From Mucilaginibacter ginkgonis (GTDB lineage: Bacteria > Bacteroidota > Bacteroidia > Sphingobacteriales > Sphingobacteriaceae), in the NCBI RefSeq assembly GCF_009754905.2, contig NZ_CP066775.1, forward strand, positions 3,162,001 to 3,226,000: a stretch of 64,000 nucleotides of DNA. Reading direction: 5' to 3'. Shown one piece after another: positions 17,576-25,910 of the stretch. The translations under genes and the position numbers were made by a program. The notes under the pieces were generated by a model. That model was not told the DNA's origin. It worked only from the letters and a program-made list of their open reading frames with translations, and searched no databases. Position 1 is the stretch's first letter. Each line of letters begins with the position of its first letter.

Positions 17576-19303
17576 ATGAAAAGATCTTTTTACCGCAGAG
17601 CGGGTATCACGGCAGTCGTTTTAGGCCTGGCTGTAACTATTTGGAGTTTTAATGAAGATCTTTTCCAGATATCCAAGAACCTCGACGTTTTTGCCTCGGT
17701 TTATAAAGAGGTCAATGTCAATTATGTTGATGATATCAACTCGGCCAAGTTGGTTAAGACCGGTGTTGATGCCATGCTTGACGGCCTTGACCCGTATACA
17801 GAGTTCGTACCCGAGTCTGAAATTGAAGATTATAAACTTAAGTACGTAAGCAGTCAGTACGGCGGTATCGGCGCCAGTATTTTTACCCGCGATAAAAAGA
17901 TTTACGTGTCAGGCGTTTTTGCCGGATTCCCTGCCCAAAAGGCCGATGTACGTCCCGGCGACCAGATCCTGAAGATAAATGACGTTGACCTTGCAGGCAA
18001 AACAAACGACCAGGTAAGCCAGCTGCTTAAAGGCAGTAAGGGAGCGGTCGTAAAATTGTTGTTCAAGCGCGGCGATGAAGCGCCCGTAGAAAAAAGCATC
18101 CTCCGCGACGAGATAAAGCAGCCCAACGTAAGCTATTACGGAATGGTTGATGGAAATATGGGCTATATCAAACTCGACAAGTTTTTAGAAAACTCTGCCG
18201 ACGAAGTAACCAACGCGTTGACCAGCTTAAAGAAAAATAATCCGCAGGGATTTATCCTCGACCTGCGTTCAAATGGTGGAGGAATATTGCAGGAGGCGGT
18301 AAAAATTGTAAACTTATTTGTTGCTAAAGATGTGCAGGTGGTTTCGCAAAAAGGCAAGGTGACAGAAAAGAACTTTACCTACCGCACCCCCATTGCTCCC
18401 TTAGAACCTAATCTGCCGCTGGTAGTGCTGGTAAATAATCGTTCGGCATCAGCGTCAGAAATCGTTGCCGGTTCATTGCAGGATTTGGATAGGGCGGTGA
18501 TCATTGGCCAGCGTAGTTACGGAAAAGGCTTGGTGCAGCAAACTTTCACCCTGCCTTATAATAGTTTAGTAAAGATTACCATCGCCAAATACTTTATTCC
18601 ATCGGGCAGGTGCGTGCAGGCGTTAGATTACACACATCGCAAAAGTGATGGCAGTGTGTTGCGTATGGCCGATTCATCTTTACATGAGTTCAAGACCAAA
18701 AACGGGCGCTCCGTCTATGATGGCAGCGGAGTTTATCCGGATATACAGGTTAAGCAGGAGCGTTTTGCGCAGATCACGCAAACGCTGGTAAGCAAGCTGC
18801 TGATATTTGACTATGCAAACAAGTACCGCGCAGCGCATGCCACTATACCTTCTGCTGCAAATTTTAAGCTAACCGACGCAGACTACGCCGACTTTGTGAA
18901 ATATCTTGCCGGTAAAGATTATTCATACAACACTAACAGCGAAAAACTGCTGGCCACACTTAAAACCGAAGCGACCAAGGAAAAAGAATTTGGTGAGATA
19001 CAAGCCGAATACGATGTGCTGAAAACTAAACTGACCAACAGCAAGAAAAACGATTTGCAAATACATCGCGAAGAGATAACCCAGGTTTTGGAAAATGAAA
19101 TTGCCGACCGCTACTACTATGAGCGAGGCCGTTTCGAGGTAAACTTTAAATATGATAAAGAGCTTGCCCAGGCAGTGAAAACCATGCAGGATAAAGCGCA
19201 GGTGGCTGCAGTATTAAACGGGGCGGGCGCCTATAAAGTCATCGGCAAGCCTGTACTGGCATCAGTGGGTACAAAGAAAAACGAGGATATCGCTGACCAA
19301 TAA
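17576..19303 (+). CDS. S41 family C-terminal processing protease (CtpA-like)
   Basis: 575 residues with an N-terminal membrane anchor or signal (about 8-25). A PDZ domain follows (about 95-180, with GGIGAS and RPGDQILKIN). The S41 catalytic core has LRSNGGG, NNRSASASEIVAGS (the catalytic Ser is in the SAS segment, about residue 285-300) and YGKGLVQ (catalytic Lys). These periplasmic Ser/Lys proteases trim or degrade proteins with exposed C-termini, often lipoproteins or cell-wall enzymes. A C-terminal alpha-helical extension (about 430-575) is usual in Bacteroidetes members. It is probably cotranscribed with the small CsbD-like gene. Confidence 0.93.
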   Translation: MKRSFYRRAGITAVVLGLAVTIWSFNEDLFQISKNLDVFASVYKEVNVNYVDDINSAKLVKTGVDAMLDGLDPYTEFVPESEIEDYKLKYVSSQYGGIGASIFTRDKKIYVSGVFAGFPAQKADVRPGDQILKINDVDLAGKTNDQVSQLLKGSKGAVVKLLFKRGDEAPVEKSILRDEIKQPNVSYYGMVDGNMGYIKLDKFLENSADEVTNALTSLKKNNPQGFILDLRSNGGGILQEAVKIVNLFVAKDVQVVSQKGKVTEKNFTYRTPIAPLEPNLPLVVLVNNRSASASEIVAGSLQDLDRAVIIGQRSYGKGLVQQTFTLPYNSLVKITIAKYFIPSGRCVQALDYTHRKSDGSVLRMADSSLHEFKTKNGRSVYDGSGVYPDIQVKQERFAQITQTLVSKLLIFDYANKYRAAHATIPSAANFKLTDADYADFVKYLAGKDYSYNTNSEKLLATLKTEATKEKEFGEIQAEYDVLKTKLTNSKKNDLQIHREEITQVLENEIADRYYYERGRFEVNFKYDKELAQAVKTMQDKAQVAAVLNGAGAYKVIGKPVLASVGTKKNEDIADQ

Positions 19304-19365
19304 GCTGTTAAACAAATTTCTTGTTTAAGGCGTTAAGCTGTTAATACTCATTTAATACCTCTGTT

Positions 19366-19548
19366 ATGAAACCAGCAAAAGTAATAGCCATGGCAATGGT
19401 TGCCACCTTTAGTCTTCAGCAAGCCGATGCACAATTGTTCTCGCATCACCATAAAACGCATAAAGAATTAAAAAAGCAGCATAAAAAGTGGGAGAAAGAA
19501 AAAAAGAAGGAAGAGAAGAAGCTTAAGAAACATCACGATAATAAATAA
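19366..19548 (+). CDS. Small secreted Lys/His-rich protein
   Basis: 60 residues: a signal peptide (residues 1-22, ending QQADAQ), then a mature part of about 38 residues made almost only of Lys, Glu and His, with HHHKTHK near the start and KKHHDNK at the end. It should be a highly charged periplasmic or surface peptide that could bind metal through its His clusters or polyanions through Lys. This is inference. I know no named family. It is closed by a perfect-palindrome terminator and lies 62 bases after the protease gene. Confidence 0.65.
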   Translation: MKPAKVIAMAMVATFSLQQADAQLFSHHHKTHKELKKQHKKWEKEKKKEEKKLKKHHDNK

Positions 19549-19550
19549 TG

Positions 19551-19580
19551 AAGGCCCGCCGGTTAACCGGCGGGCTTTCT
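19551..19580 (+). terminator. Perfect palindromic terminator
   Basis: GCCCGCCGGTT and AACCGGCGGGC form an 11-bp perfect palindrome, preceded by AAG and followed by TTTCTT. It starts right after the stop of the Lys/His-rich peptide gene. Confidence 0.9.
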
Positions 19581-19623
19581 TACTAAATTAAAACACTATT
19601 ACTCAACTCACGCTCTTGTTCAA

Positions 19624-19845
19624 TTAATTTGCAAGCACCTCGCCCGCAATCAATTCATGCAGATTTAACTCCAGCACATCAACAATTTTAAATAATTGTA
19701 TAAGGGTTATCTTCGTATGGCCAAGTTCAATTTTGCTGTAAGCGTTCTGCGAACAATCCATTCTGTAGGCCATGTACTCTTGCGAATAAGCCTTAGCCAT
19801 TCGTTGCTTTTTAATCTCCGTAAGGATGTTGGTTACGTTTTCCAT
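19624..19845 (-). CDS. XRE/Cro-type helix-turn-helix regulator
   Basis: 73 residues from the ATG at 19845; the frame reaches 19884, but MENVTNILTEIKK is the natural start. It is a single HTH_3 domain: QEYMAYRMDCSQNAYSKIELGHTKITLIQLFKIVDVLEL spans the recognition helix and the following helices. It binds DNA as a small repressor-like regulator; the target is unknown. It is the last gene of the run orf105 - receiver - ssb-like - xre on the minus strand, 26 bases after the ssb-like stop. Confidence 0.85.
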   Translation of the reverse strand: MENVTNILTEIKKQRMAKAYSQEYMAYRMDCSQNAYSKIELGHTKITLIQLFKIVDVLELNLHELIAGEVLAN

Positions 19846-19871
19846 ATTGATTGTGAAATGATTCCGTGATT

Positions 19872-20204
19872 TTAAATTTCCCATTGGTCTATGCTATTAG
19901 CTATTACATCAGTCTTGTAACGTTTATGGTTATCGCCGTCAACAAATGCCGTGGTCTGTATCTTGCCCTGCAGATATATAATGTCGTTAACTTGCAACTG
20001 TATTTTACTTAACGAGGGGCAATTCTCATGTACCTTTATCTGATGGAGTTCTTCTTGTACAGTTTCGCCCTTAGCGCTACTACGTTTTTCTGTAGTTAAT
20101 AACTTAAAACACAGCCATTTGTTCTTTCCGCCATCAAGCCAATAGGGGTCTTCTGTAATTTTTCCTGCAAGTATTACTTTGTTTACGCATCCGCTATTGT
20201 TCAT
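19872..20204 (-). CDS. Single-stranded DNA-binding (OB-fold) protein, SSB-like paralogue
   Basis: 110 residues. The OB-fold is recognisable from CVNKVILAGKITEDPYWLDGG at the start and NDIIYLQGKIQTTAF in the middle, as in SSB. It lacks the acidic C-terminal tail (DDDIPF-like) through which housekeeping SSB recruits partners, and it ends in DQWEI. It is therefore probably an accessory SSB rather than the essential one. Its ATG (20204-20202) overlaps the distal TAA of the receiver frame as TAATG, which suggests translational coupling with the receiver gene when that gene was intact. Confidence 0.75.
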   Translation of the reverse strand: MNNSGCVNKVILAGKITEDPYWLDGGKNKWLCFKLLTTEKRSSAKGETVQEELHQIKVHENCPSLSKIQLQVNDIIYLQGKIQTTAFVDGDNHKRYKTDVIANSIDQWEI

Positions 20205-20593
20205 TAACTGGTTGTGATTGGGTTTAAGGATTTGCTATTAATTAGTTCATGTACTTTATCTACTAAATAGTCAAGGTCGAAAGGCTTAGGAATAAAAGCG
20301 TCGCAGCCTTAGTCGCCCAAAGAGTTGATCACTTTTGAATGTGCAGAGACTATAATCACGGGTAACTGATATCTGTAAGCATCTCTCTTTAGCTGCGCAC
20401 ACCATTCGCCCCCGTTAATGCCGTCAAGCAAATAGTCTATCAGCACCACATCCGGCAAGAAGCCGTCTACCGCTTTTATAACATCGCTTCGTCCGTCTTC
20501 GGCCTGCACATCAAAGCCATAACAAATGAGTGCGTCGCGCATAATTTCCAGGCAGTCTGCATCATTATCCACTATAAGCACCTTTTTATTCAT
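20204..20593 (-). pseudogene. CheY-like receiver gene interrupted by an in-frame TAA
   Basis: The frame starts MNKKVLIVDNDADCLEIM (acidic pocket) and has phospho-Asp in VLIDYLLDG (about residue 52) and the Ser switch in VIIVSAH. TAA at 20311-20309 stops it after 94 residues. The same frame continues on the other side with GCDAFIPKPFDLDYLVDKV and on to a second TAA at 20206-20204. That part holds the conserved Lys (KPF) and the last helix of a receiver domain. One base change (for example AAA or TAT to TAA) explains the break. Any product lacks the Lys and helix 5 and is likely inactive as a switch. Its start overlaps the upstream ORF by 8 bases and its distal stop overlaps the ssb-like ATG, so the ancestral gene was tightly coupled on both sides. 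Sequencing error or readthrough cannot be excluded. Confidence 0.8.
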
Positions 20594-20903
20594 GGCTAAG
20601 CTTTTTACCCGGTATAGGTATTAAAATGCTTTTTACATATGCCAGAAAAGTCTCACCGTCCAGCTTAACAAGCACTGTAGTGCCATCAATACCGTAGGCC
20701 ATTTGTGCAGGTTCCACTACTATATTAAAATAGGTGTCATAGCCATCAGGCAGGTTATGGATGTCGGGCCTCGTGAATACAGGCTTAAGCAGTATAGTTA
20801 TCTTACTACTCTTTTTGCTATATTTTGAGGTTTTAGACAGGCAAAACCTGAAGCCGTAATTGAGGAGAAACCTCAGCAATTGAGGACTGAGTAATATTTT
20901 CAT
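20586..20903 (-). CDS. Unknown 105-residue protein
   Basis: I do not recognise it. The N-terminal 40 residues are basic and partly hydrophobic (MKILLSPQLLRFLLNYGF then many Ser/Lys). The C-terminal part (about 50-105) looks like a small beta-rich domain (YFNIVVEPAQMAYGIDGTTVLVKLDGETFLAYVKSIL in sense). No membrane helix or signal is convincing. It overlaps the receiver gene by 8 bases (ATGAATAA) and is the first gene of the small operon. Upstream lie two copies of a 14-base direct repeat exactly 40 bases apart. Confidence 0.6.
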   Translation of the reverse strand: MKILLSPQLLRFLLNYGFRFCLSKTSKYSKKSSKITILLKPVFTRPDIHNLPDGYDTYFNIVVEPAQMAYGIDGTTVLVKLDGETFLAYVKSILIPIPGKKLSHE

Positions 20904-20942
20904 ATCAGGGGCAGATTTAACTAATACGAAAATATTGCAATG

Positions 20943-20996
20943 GGTTTTTACGCAAACAGTATTATTACCGAAAATAATCTGCGGTTTTTACGCAAA
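20943..20996. promoter_or_regulatory. 14-base direct repeat, two copies 40 bases apart, upstream of orf105
   Basis: GGTTTTTACGCAAA occurs at 20943-20956 and 20983-20996, exactly 40 bases (about four helical turns) apart. The core TTTACGCAAA is nearly palindromic. An ATTATT/AATAAT inverted repeat lies between the copies. The position between orf105 (-) and the end of the NarL-type regulator gene suggests paired binding sites, perhaps for that regulator. This is inference. Confidence 0.55.
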
Positions 20997-21027
20997 ATGA
21001 GAATGTTAGCAGCAGGGGATTTTACTT

Positions 21028-21714
21028 TCAAGATAGTAGTCCGTCTAAGCAGGCTAGTTTTATGAGAGCTGCCATATTGCGCGCACCGGAGCGGGTGATG
21101 AGGCTTTGACGGTAGCCTTCAACAGTACGCTTGCTGGTAAAAAGTTTGTCGGCTATTTCTTCATTTGTATAACCATTGGCAATCAGGGACAAAACCTCTA
21201 CGTCCCGGTCGGTTAAGTGAAGATTAAAAATAGTAGCATTGCTCTTCTCAGGAGATTTTATTTGCCTGTTCAACAAAGAAATAGCTATCTCGCTACAGAG
21301 GTACTTATTACCGGCACAAACTTGCTTTATAGCAAAGACCATTTCTTCATTGGCGACATTTTTTAGCAGGTATGCTAATGCCCCGTTATTAAATGCTTTA
21401 TTGACAAATTTTTGGTTGTCAAGCATACTTAACACTACTATGCGCAGGTGATGTGTGGTTTCTTGTAATTTCTCCAGAAGGTCCATACCACTCAGGTCGG
21501 GCATATTTATGTCGGTTATCAATACATCTGCCTCTAGGCCGCCTTCAAGCATCTTAATTACCTCGAGGCCGTTTTCTGCTTCGCCAACAATTTGCATTTC
21601 TCCCTCGCTTTCAAGCAGCAGCCGCAGGCCGTTGCGTACAATCTGGTGGTCTTCTGCAAGTACTATGCGAATTGGCGATTTTTTTCTATCTCTCATGCGC
21701 GGCTTATCATGCAA
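21028..21714 (-). CDS. NarL/LuxR-type response regulator
   Basis: 228 residues. The receiver domain (about 15-130) has IRIVLAEDHQ, phospho-Asp in VLITDINMP and Lys in LLKNVAN. The C-terminal LuxR-type HTH (about 168-225) reads LTDRDVEVLSLIANGYTNEEIADKL then SKRTVEGYRQ. The start may be ATG 21714 or the in-frame ATG at 21696; neither has a strong ribosome site. It is divergently arranged with the PAS histidine kinase gene, whose HisKA_3-type core is the normal partner of NarL-type regulators, so the two likely form a two-component system. Confidence 0.92.
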   Translation of the reverse strand: MHDKPRMRDRKKSPIRIVLAEDHQIVRNGLRLLLESEGEMQIVGEAENGLEVIKMLEGGLEADVLITDINMPDLSGMDLLEKLQETTHHLRIVVLSMLDNQKFVNKAFNNGALAYLLKNVANEEMVFAIKQVCAGNKYLCSEIAISLLNRQIKSPEKSNATIFNLHLTDRDVEVLSLIANGYTNEEIADKLFTSKRTVEGYRQSLITRSGARNMAALIKLACLDGLLS

Positions 21715-21861
21715 GGTATAACGAAAATGTTATAACCTTGTTCATATCTAAACATATTGATCGGCGTAAGTAATTTATATTTTTTTGCCAGTTTTGTGTA
21801 TTACAGTTCCAATCCCAAAATTTTTTCAACGCGTTACCCAGGCAAAGCCTTTGAGCCGAAA

Positions 21862-24126
21862 ATGAAGAAGGAACCTAAAAAACCGATGCCCAACCGGCTT
21901 TCTGGCGCGGATGCAGCCAAAAGGTTACACGCGCTTACCAATCTGGTGCCGGCGTTGATCTGGGAAGCAGATACTGAAGGAAAAGTTATTACCCTTACCG
22001 ACCGTTGGTCTGCCTATACAGGGCAAACTGCAGAACAAACCCAGAATTGGGGATGGCTTGACGCTATACATCCCCAAGATTTGCCGCGTGTGCACCATAA
22101 ATTCGCAACCGCATTTAAAACTGGTGCGGGTATTGAGCTGGAGCAACGTATACGCGCGGCCAATGGCGAGTACCGGTGGTTTCATGTGCAGCATCAACCT
22201 GTGTTAAAGGAAAATGGTAAAGTAGAACGCTGGTTTGGTGCCGCTATAGATATCCATAAAACCAAACTGGCCGAAGAGGAACTGCAGAAAAGTGAAGAAA
22301 AATTCCGCCTGCTCTTTAATTCTATAGACGAAGGGTTTTACCTGGCCGAAGCCATCTTTGATGCCGCGGGTAAATGTATAGATGTGTTTTACCATGAGGA
22401 AAACCCGGCCGCGATACATATGGCAGGCCGGTCTGCAAAGGGGCGCTTAATGAGCAGCCTTGCCCCTTACGAACAATACTGGCGTGATTTTTTTGGTGAG
22501 GTAGTAAAAACGGGCAAACCTACACGGCGCGAGGAGTATGCTGCTGCGGATGGAGTATGGTATGAGTTTTACGCTTTTAAAACGGCGCAAACACCCGGCA
22601 ATCAATTTGTAATTATTTTTAGGGACGTAACAGCCCGCAGGCTTTCTGAAGAAGCGATGCTGCAAAGCGAAAAAAAATACCGTACGCTTTTTAATTCTGT
22701 CGACGAAGGTTTCTGCATTATAGAAATGATCTATGAAGGCGGCAAAGCAGTTGATTATCGCTTTATTGAAGCTAACCCGGCCTTCGAAAAACAAACCGGC
22801 CTGATTGGCGCCGTAGGCAAAACAATGCGCGAGCTGGAACCCCGGCATGAAGATCACTGGTTTAAGATCTACGCTAAGGTTGCCAAAACCGGTAAAGCCG
22901 TAAGGTTTGAAGAACAGGCAGCTCATCTTGCAGGTGGCGTTTGGTATCAGGTTTATGCTTTCCCGTTCGGAGAGAAAGCTAAAAATCGTGTGGCTATACT
23001 TTTTAATGATGTTACGCACAAGAAAAACAGCGAGAGACTGCTGTTTGAATCAGAAGAACGCTTCCGGACTTTCTTAGATACTACTTCTGATGTGGTTTAC
23101 AAGATGAGTGCCGACTGGAAAGAAATGCGTTCGCTGGTGGGTAAAGAGTTTTTGCCTAATACAGAAGACCCAAGTACAAATTGGGTAGATAAATACATCC
23201 CGACAGAAGATCGGATGCAGGTTTGGAACACTATCAACAGCGCCATTGAAAATAAGTCGGTTTTTGAACTAGAGCATCGTGTTATCCGTGCAGACGGGTC
23301 TATAGGCTGGACGTTCTCCAGGGCGATGCCTATACTAAATGTAGACGAAGAAATCACTGAGTGGTTTGGTACAGCTACCGATATTACTAAAAGTAAAAAT
23401 GCTGAAAATATGCACAGGGAGCAAGAAAAGCGCTATCGTGCGCAATTGCAGCATGAAGTACAACTACGGACTAACGAATTACTGTCCGTAAAAGAAACAC
23501 AACAGCGGGAAGTATTTCAATCAACCCTTACAGCTCTTGAAGAAGAACGCAAACGCATTTCTGAAAGTTTGCACAATGGTTTTGGCCAGTTGCTGTATGG
23601 TTTAAAGATCAGCCTCTCGGGCCTTAGCGAGAGCGACGACCATGAAACATTTACTGATGCGAAAAATTACGCATCGGCATTATTAAGCGACGCGATAAAA
23701 GAGAGCAGGCGTATATCCCACGAGTTGATGCCCGCCGTGCTCGAAGAGTTCGGGTTAAACGCGGCAATTCAGGATATATGCCAGCAACTGTCAGATGGGG
23801 TGGTCTTCAATTGCAAGATCAGGGGCCGTGGCGACCATCTGGAACGGTATCTGCAGCTGGCGGTATATCGTACAGTGCAGGAATTGATGCTTAATGTAGT
23901 TAATCACGCAGAGGCCACAGAAGCAACAGTTATGGTGATAATTAATAGTACACAGATAGAAATTGCCGTAAAAGATAACGGCAAGGGCATAAGTGACGAA
24001 GTAAAAGATCGCAAAGGTATTGGCCTCGCATCTATCCGAGGTAAGATAAAGCTCCTGAATGGAAATATCGACATCATATCAAACGCCGGCACTCAAGTAA
24101 AGATCGTGATACCATTAAAGAATTAG
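21862..24126 (+). CDS. Soluble four-PAS sensor histidine kinase (HisKA_3 type)
   Basis: 754 residues from the ATG at 21862; the open frame begins at an upstream TTG (21757), but MKKEPKKPMPNRLSG is the better start. There are four PAS-like domains, about 10-135, 150-265, 275-390 and 400-525. A coiled-coil linker is followed by the HisKA_3 dimerisation helix with the phospho-acceptor His in SESLHNGFGQLLYG (about residue 575). The HATPase domain has NVVNHAEA, DNGKGIS and GIGLASIRGKI. There is no membrane segment, so it senses something in the cytoplasm. The paired regulator is divergently encoded at 21028-21714. Confidence 0.92.
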   Translation: MKKEPKKPMPNRLSGADAAKRLHALTNLVPALIWEADTEGKVITLTDRWSAYTGQTAEQTQNWGWLDAIHPQDLPRVHHKFATAFKTGAGIELEQRIRAANGEYRWFHVQHQPVLKENGKVERWFGAAIDIHKTKLAEEELQKSEEKFRLLFNSIDEGFYLAEAIFDAAGKCIDVFYHEENPAAIHMAGRSAKGRLMSSLAPYEQYWRDFFGEVVKTGKPTRREEYAAADGVWYEFYAFKTAQTPGNQFVIIFRDVTARRLSEEAMLQSEKKYRTLFNSVDEGFCIIEMIYEGGKAVDYRFIEANPAFEKQTGLIGAVGKTMRELEPRHEDHWFKIYAKVAKTGKAVRFEEQAAHLAGGVWYQVYAFPFGEKAKNRVAILFNDVTHKKNSERLLFESEERFRTFLDTTSDVVYKMSADWKEMRSLVGKEFLPNTEDPSTNWVDKYIPTEDRMQVWNTINSAIENKSVFELEHRVIRADGSIGWTFSRAMPILNVDEEITEWFGTATDITKSKNAENMHREQEKRYRAQLQHEVQLRTNELLSVKETQQREVFQSTLTALEEERKRISESLHNGFGQLLYGLKISLSGLSESDDHETFTDAKNYASALLSDAIKESRRISHELMPAVLEEFGLNAAIQDICQQLSDGVVFNCKIRGRGDHLERYLQLAVYRTVQELMLNVVNHAEATEATVMVIINSTQIEIAVKDNGKGISDEVKDRKGIGLASIRGKIKLLNGNIDIISNAGTQVKIVIPLKN

Positions 24127-24128
24127 CA

Positions 24129-24614
24129 TTACATCTTTTTCACGGTACTTATTTCGCCGTTCTTCTCGATGTAAATTTTATCTATCTGCTCCAGGTCCTC
24201 TGTAAGGGCTGCCTTGCGCACGCCCTGCATCACATCTTCTTTTGAGAACTCTTTATTGATCATGTTTTCCCTGATGAAGCGGTCCTGATAATAAACTAAA
24301 ATTTTATCACCCTCCAGTACGGATCCCAGCTTAGGATACTTTGCCACACACCAGGCAAAAAAGCGGTGCATCAGCACAATTGCCAAACAGGTCATTACAA
24401 CCGGAACATAAGGTGATGCACCAACAACGCCCCGGCTGAGCACCGCGCCAAGCAATACCATAATGATATTATCCAGCGGCGTTTTAAGTCCAGACGAACG
24501 CCTGCCCGATACCCTGAAGAGTATCAACGCGATAAAGAATGTGACGATCCCTCTGCTGCTCATTTGCAGCATGTTGAGGTGTTCGCCGTCGCCGAAAATT
24601 TCTATTAGGGTCAT
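24129..24614 (-). CDS. DUF421 (YetF-like) membrane protein
   Basis: 161 residues: two to three membrane helices in the first 95 residues, with the SGRRSSGLKTPLDNIIMVLLGAVLSR signature region, then a soluble domain with VLEGDKILVYYQDRFIRENM and a C-terminal EISTVKKM. This is the DUF421/YetF family, whose function is unsettled and which is often linked to sporulation or stress in other phyla. It ends 2 bases from the stop of the convergent histidine kinase gene, so no terminator separates them. Confidence 0.85.
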   Translation of the reverse strand: MTLIEIFGDGEHLNMLQMSSRGIVTFFIALILFRVSGRRSSGLKTPLDNIIMVLLGAVLSRGVVGASPYVPVVMTCLAIVLMHRFFAWCVAKYPKLGSVLEGDKILVYYQDRFIRENMINKEFSKEDVMQGVRKAALTEDLEQIDKIYIEKNGEISTVKKM

Positions 24615-24735
24615 ATTTGAAATTATTAAGAAAATGCAAAGTCGCTAACTTACTCTAATTATCTCTATGTTAAAAAAACTTAATTAAAACTATAGCATAA
24701 GTGGCGGGTTTTGCTAAAACTAAAACATCTAAATT

Positions 24736-25893
24736 ATGAAAGCAGCAGTATTTCACAAACCTGGCGATATCCGCTACGACACGGTCGAAGATCCAAGAAT
24801 TGAACTGGCTACCGATGTTATTCTTAAAGTAACTTCGACAGCCATTTGCGGTTCAGATTTGCATATTCTCAGCGGCGCAGTGCCACAAACCGAACCGATG
24901 ATCATGGGCCATGAGTTTATGGGCATTGTAGAAGAGGTTGGTGCCGAGGTTAAGAACCTTAAACGTGGCGACCGTGTGGTGGTTCCTTTTCCGATCGCTT
25001 GCGGGCACTGTTTTTTTTGTAACCACGGTGCCTCTCCAGCTTGCGAAAATTCCAACTATAAACATTATGGCCCTGACGGCGACCTGATGGATAGCAAAGG
25101 CGCCGCATTATTTGGATATACAGATCTGTATGGCGGTTATTCAGGCGGCCAGGCAGAGTACGTGCGAGTTCCTTATGCGGATATCAGCCCGCGGGTTGTA
25201 CCTGATAACATGACAGATGAACAAGTATTGTTTCTTACTGATATTTTCCCTACAGGCTGGTCTGCAATAGATTGGGCACAGCTAAAAGGCGGCGAGGTTG
25301 TGGCCATTTTCGGCTCTGGCCCGGTGGGCCTGATGGCACAGAAGGCTGCATGGGTCAATGGTGCATCGCGCGTTATTGCGATTGATCCGGTTAATTACCG
25401 CCTTGAAAAAGCAAAAGCTGTAAACAAGGTAGATACGCTTAACCCTCACGAGGTAGACGTGGTTGAAGCCATTCGCGAGATGACCGGCGGCAGGGGCGCG
25501 GATGTATGCGTAGACGCCGTGGGTTTTGAGCCCGAGAGAAGTTTCCTTGACAAAGTAAAGGCTACAGTGAACTTCGAAAAAGGAAGCATTAAAGTTTTAG
25601 AAATGGCCTTCAAAGCAGTACGCCGTATGGGTACCGTATCTATAATGGGCGTATACGGATCGCCTTACGATAATTTTCCGTTACATCGCTTGTTCGACAA
25701 AGGCATAACATTAAAAATGGGGCAGGCGCCGGTATTGAATTACATAGACCACCTAATCGACTTGGTTAAAGAAGAAAAAGTTGTATTGGATGATATCATC
25801 AGCCACACACTGCCATTGAGTGAAGTAACCCACGCTTACAAGATATTTGACGAGAAAGAAGACGATTGTGTGAAAGTGGTTTTAAAGCCGTGA
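24736..25893 (+). CDS. Zinc-dependent medium-chain alcohol dehydrogenase (formaldehyde-dehydrogenase-like)
   Basis: 385 residues. Catalytic zinc ligands lie in CGSDLH (about residue 38) and GHEFMG (about 60). The four-Cys structural zinc site is CGHCFFCNHGASPAC (about 90-104), and the Rossmann fold carries FGSGPVGLMA. The length and the YSGGQAEYVRVP segment fit the glutathione-independent formaldehyde dehydrogenase-like branch, which oxidises aldehydes or alcohols with NAD. The exact substrate is unknown. It is the first gene of a same-strand run of nine genes (to 30878) that look like a stress module. No standard TAnnTTTG promoter was found upstream. Confidence 0.88.
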   Translation: MKAAVFHKPGDIRYDTVEDPRIELATDVILKVTSTAICGSDLHILSGAVPQTEPMIMGHEFMGIVEEVGAEVKNLKRGDRVVVPFPIACGHCFFCNHGASPACENSNYKHYGPDGDLMDSKGAALFGYTDLYGGYSGGQAEYVRVPYADISPRVVPDNMTDEQVLFLTDIFPTGWSAIDWAQLKGGEVVAIFGSGPVGLMAQKAAWVNGASRVIAIDPVNYRLEKAKAVNKVDTLNPHEVDVVEAIREMTGGRGADVCVDAVGFEPERSFLDKVKATVNFEKGSIKVLEMAFKAVRRMGTVSIMGVYGSPYDNFPLHRLFDKGITLKMGQAPVLNYIDHLIDLVKEEKVVLDDIISHTLPLSEVTHAYKIFDEKEDDCVKVVLKP

Positions 25894-25910
25894 TCTCAAA
25901 TAATTCAATC

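Noticed and set aside
22447..23019. Open frame of 190 codons on the minus strand
   Set aside because: It lies inside the PAS region of the histidine kinase gene; no recognisable domain.
24702..24715. Sigma-54-like TGGCGGGTTTTGC before the alcohol dehydrogenase gene
   Set aside because: GG and GC are separated by 8 bases, not the required 10, so the spacing is wrong.
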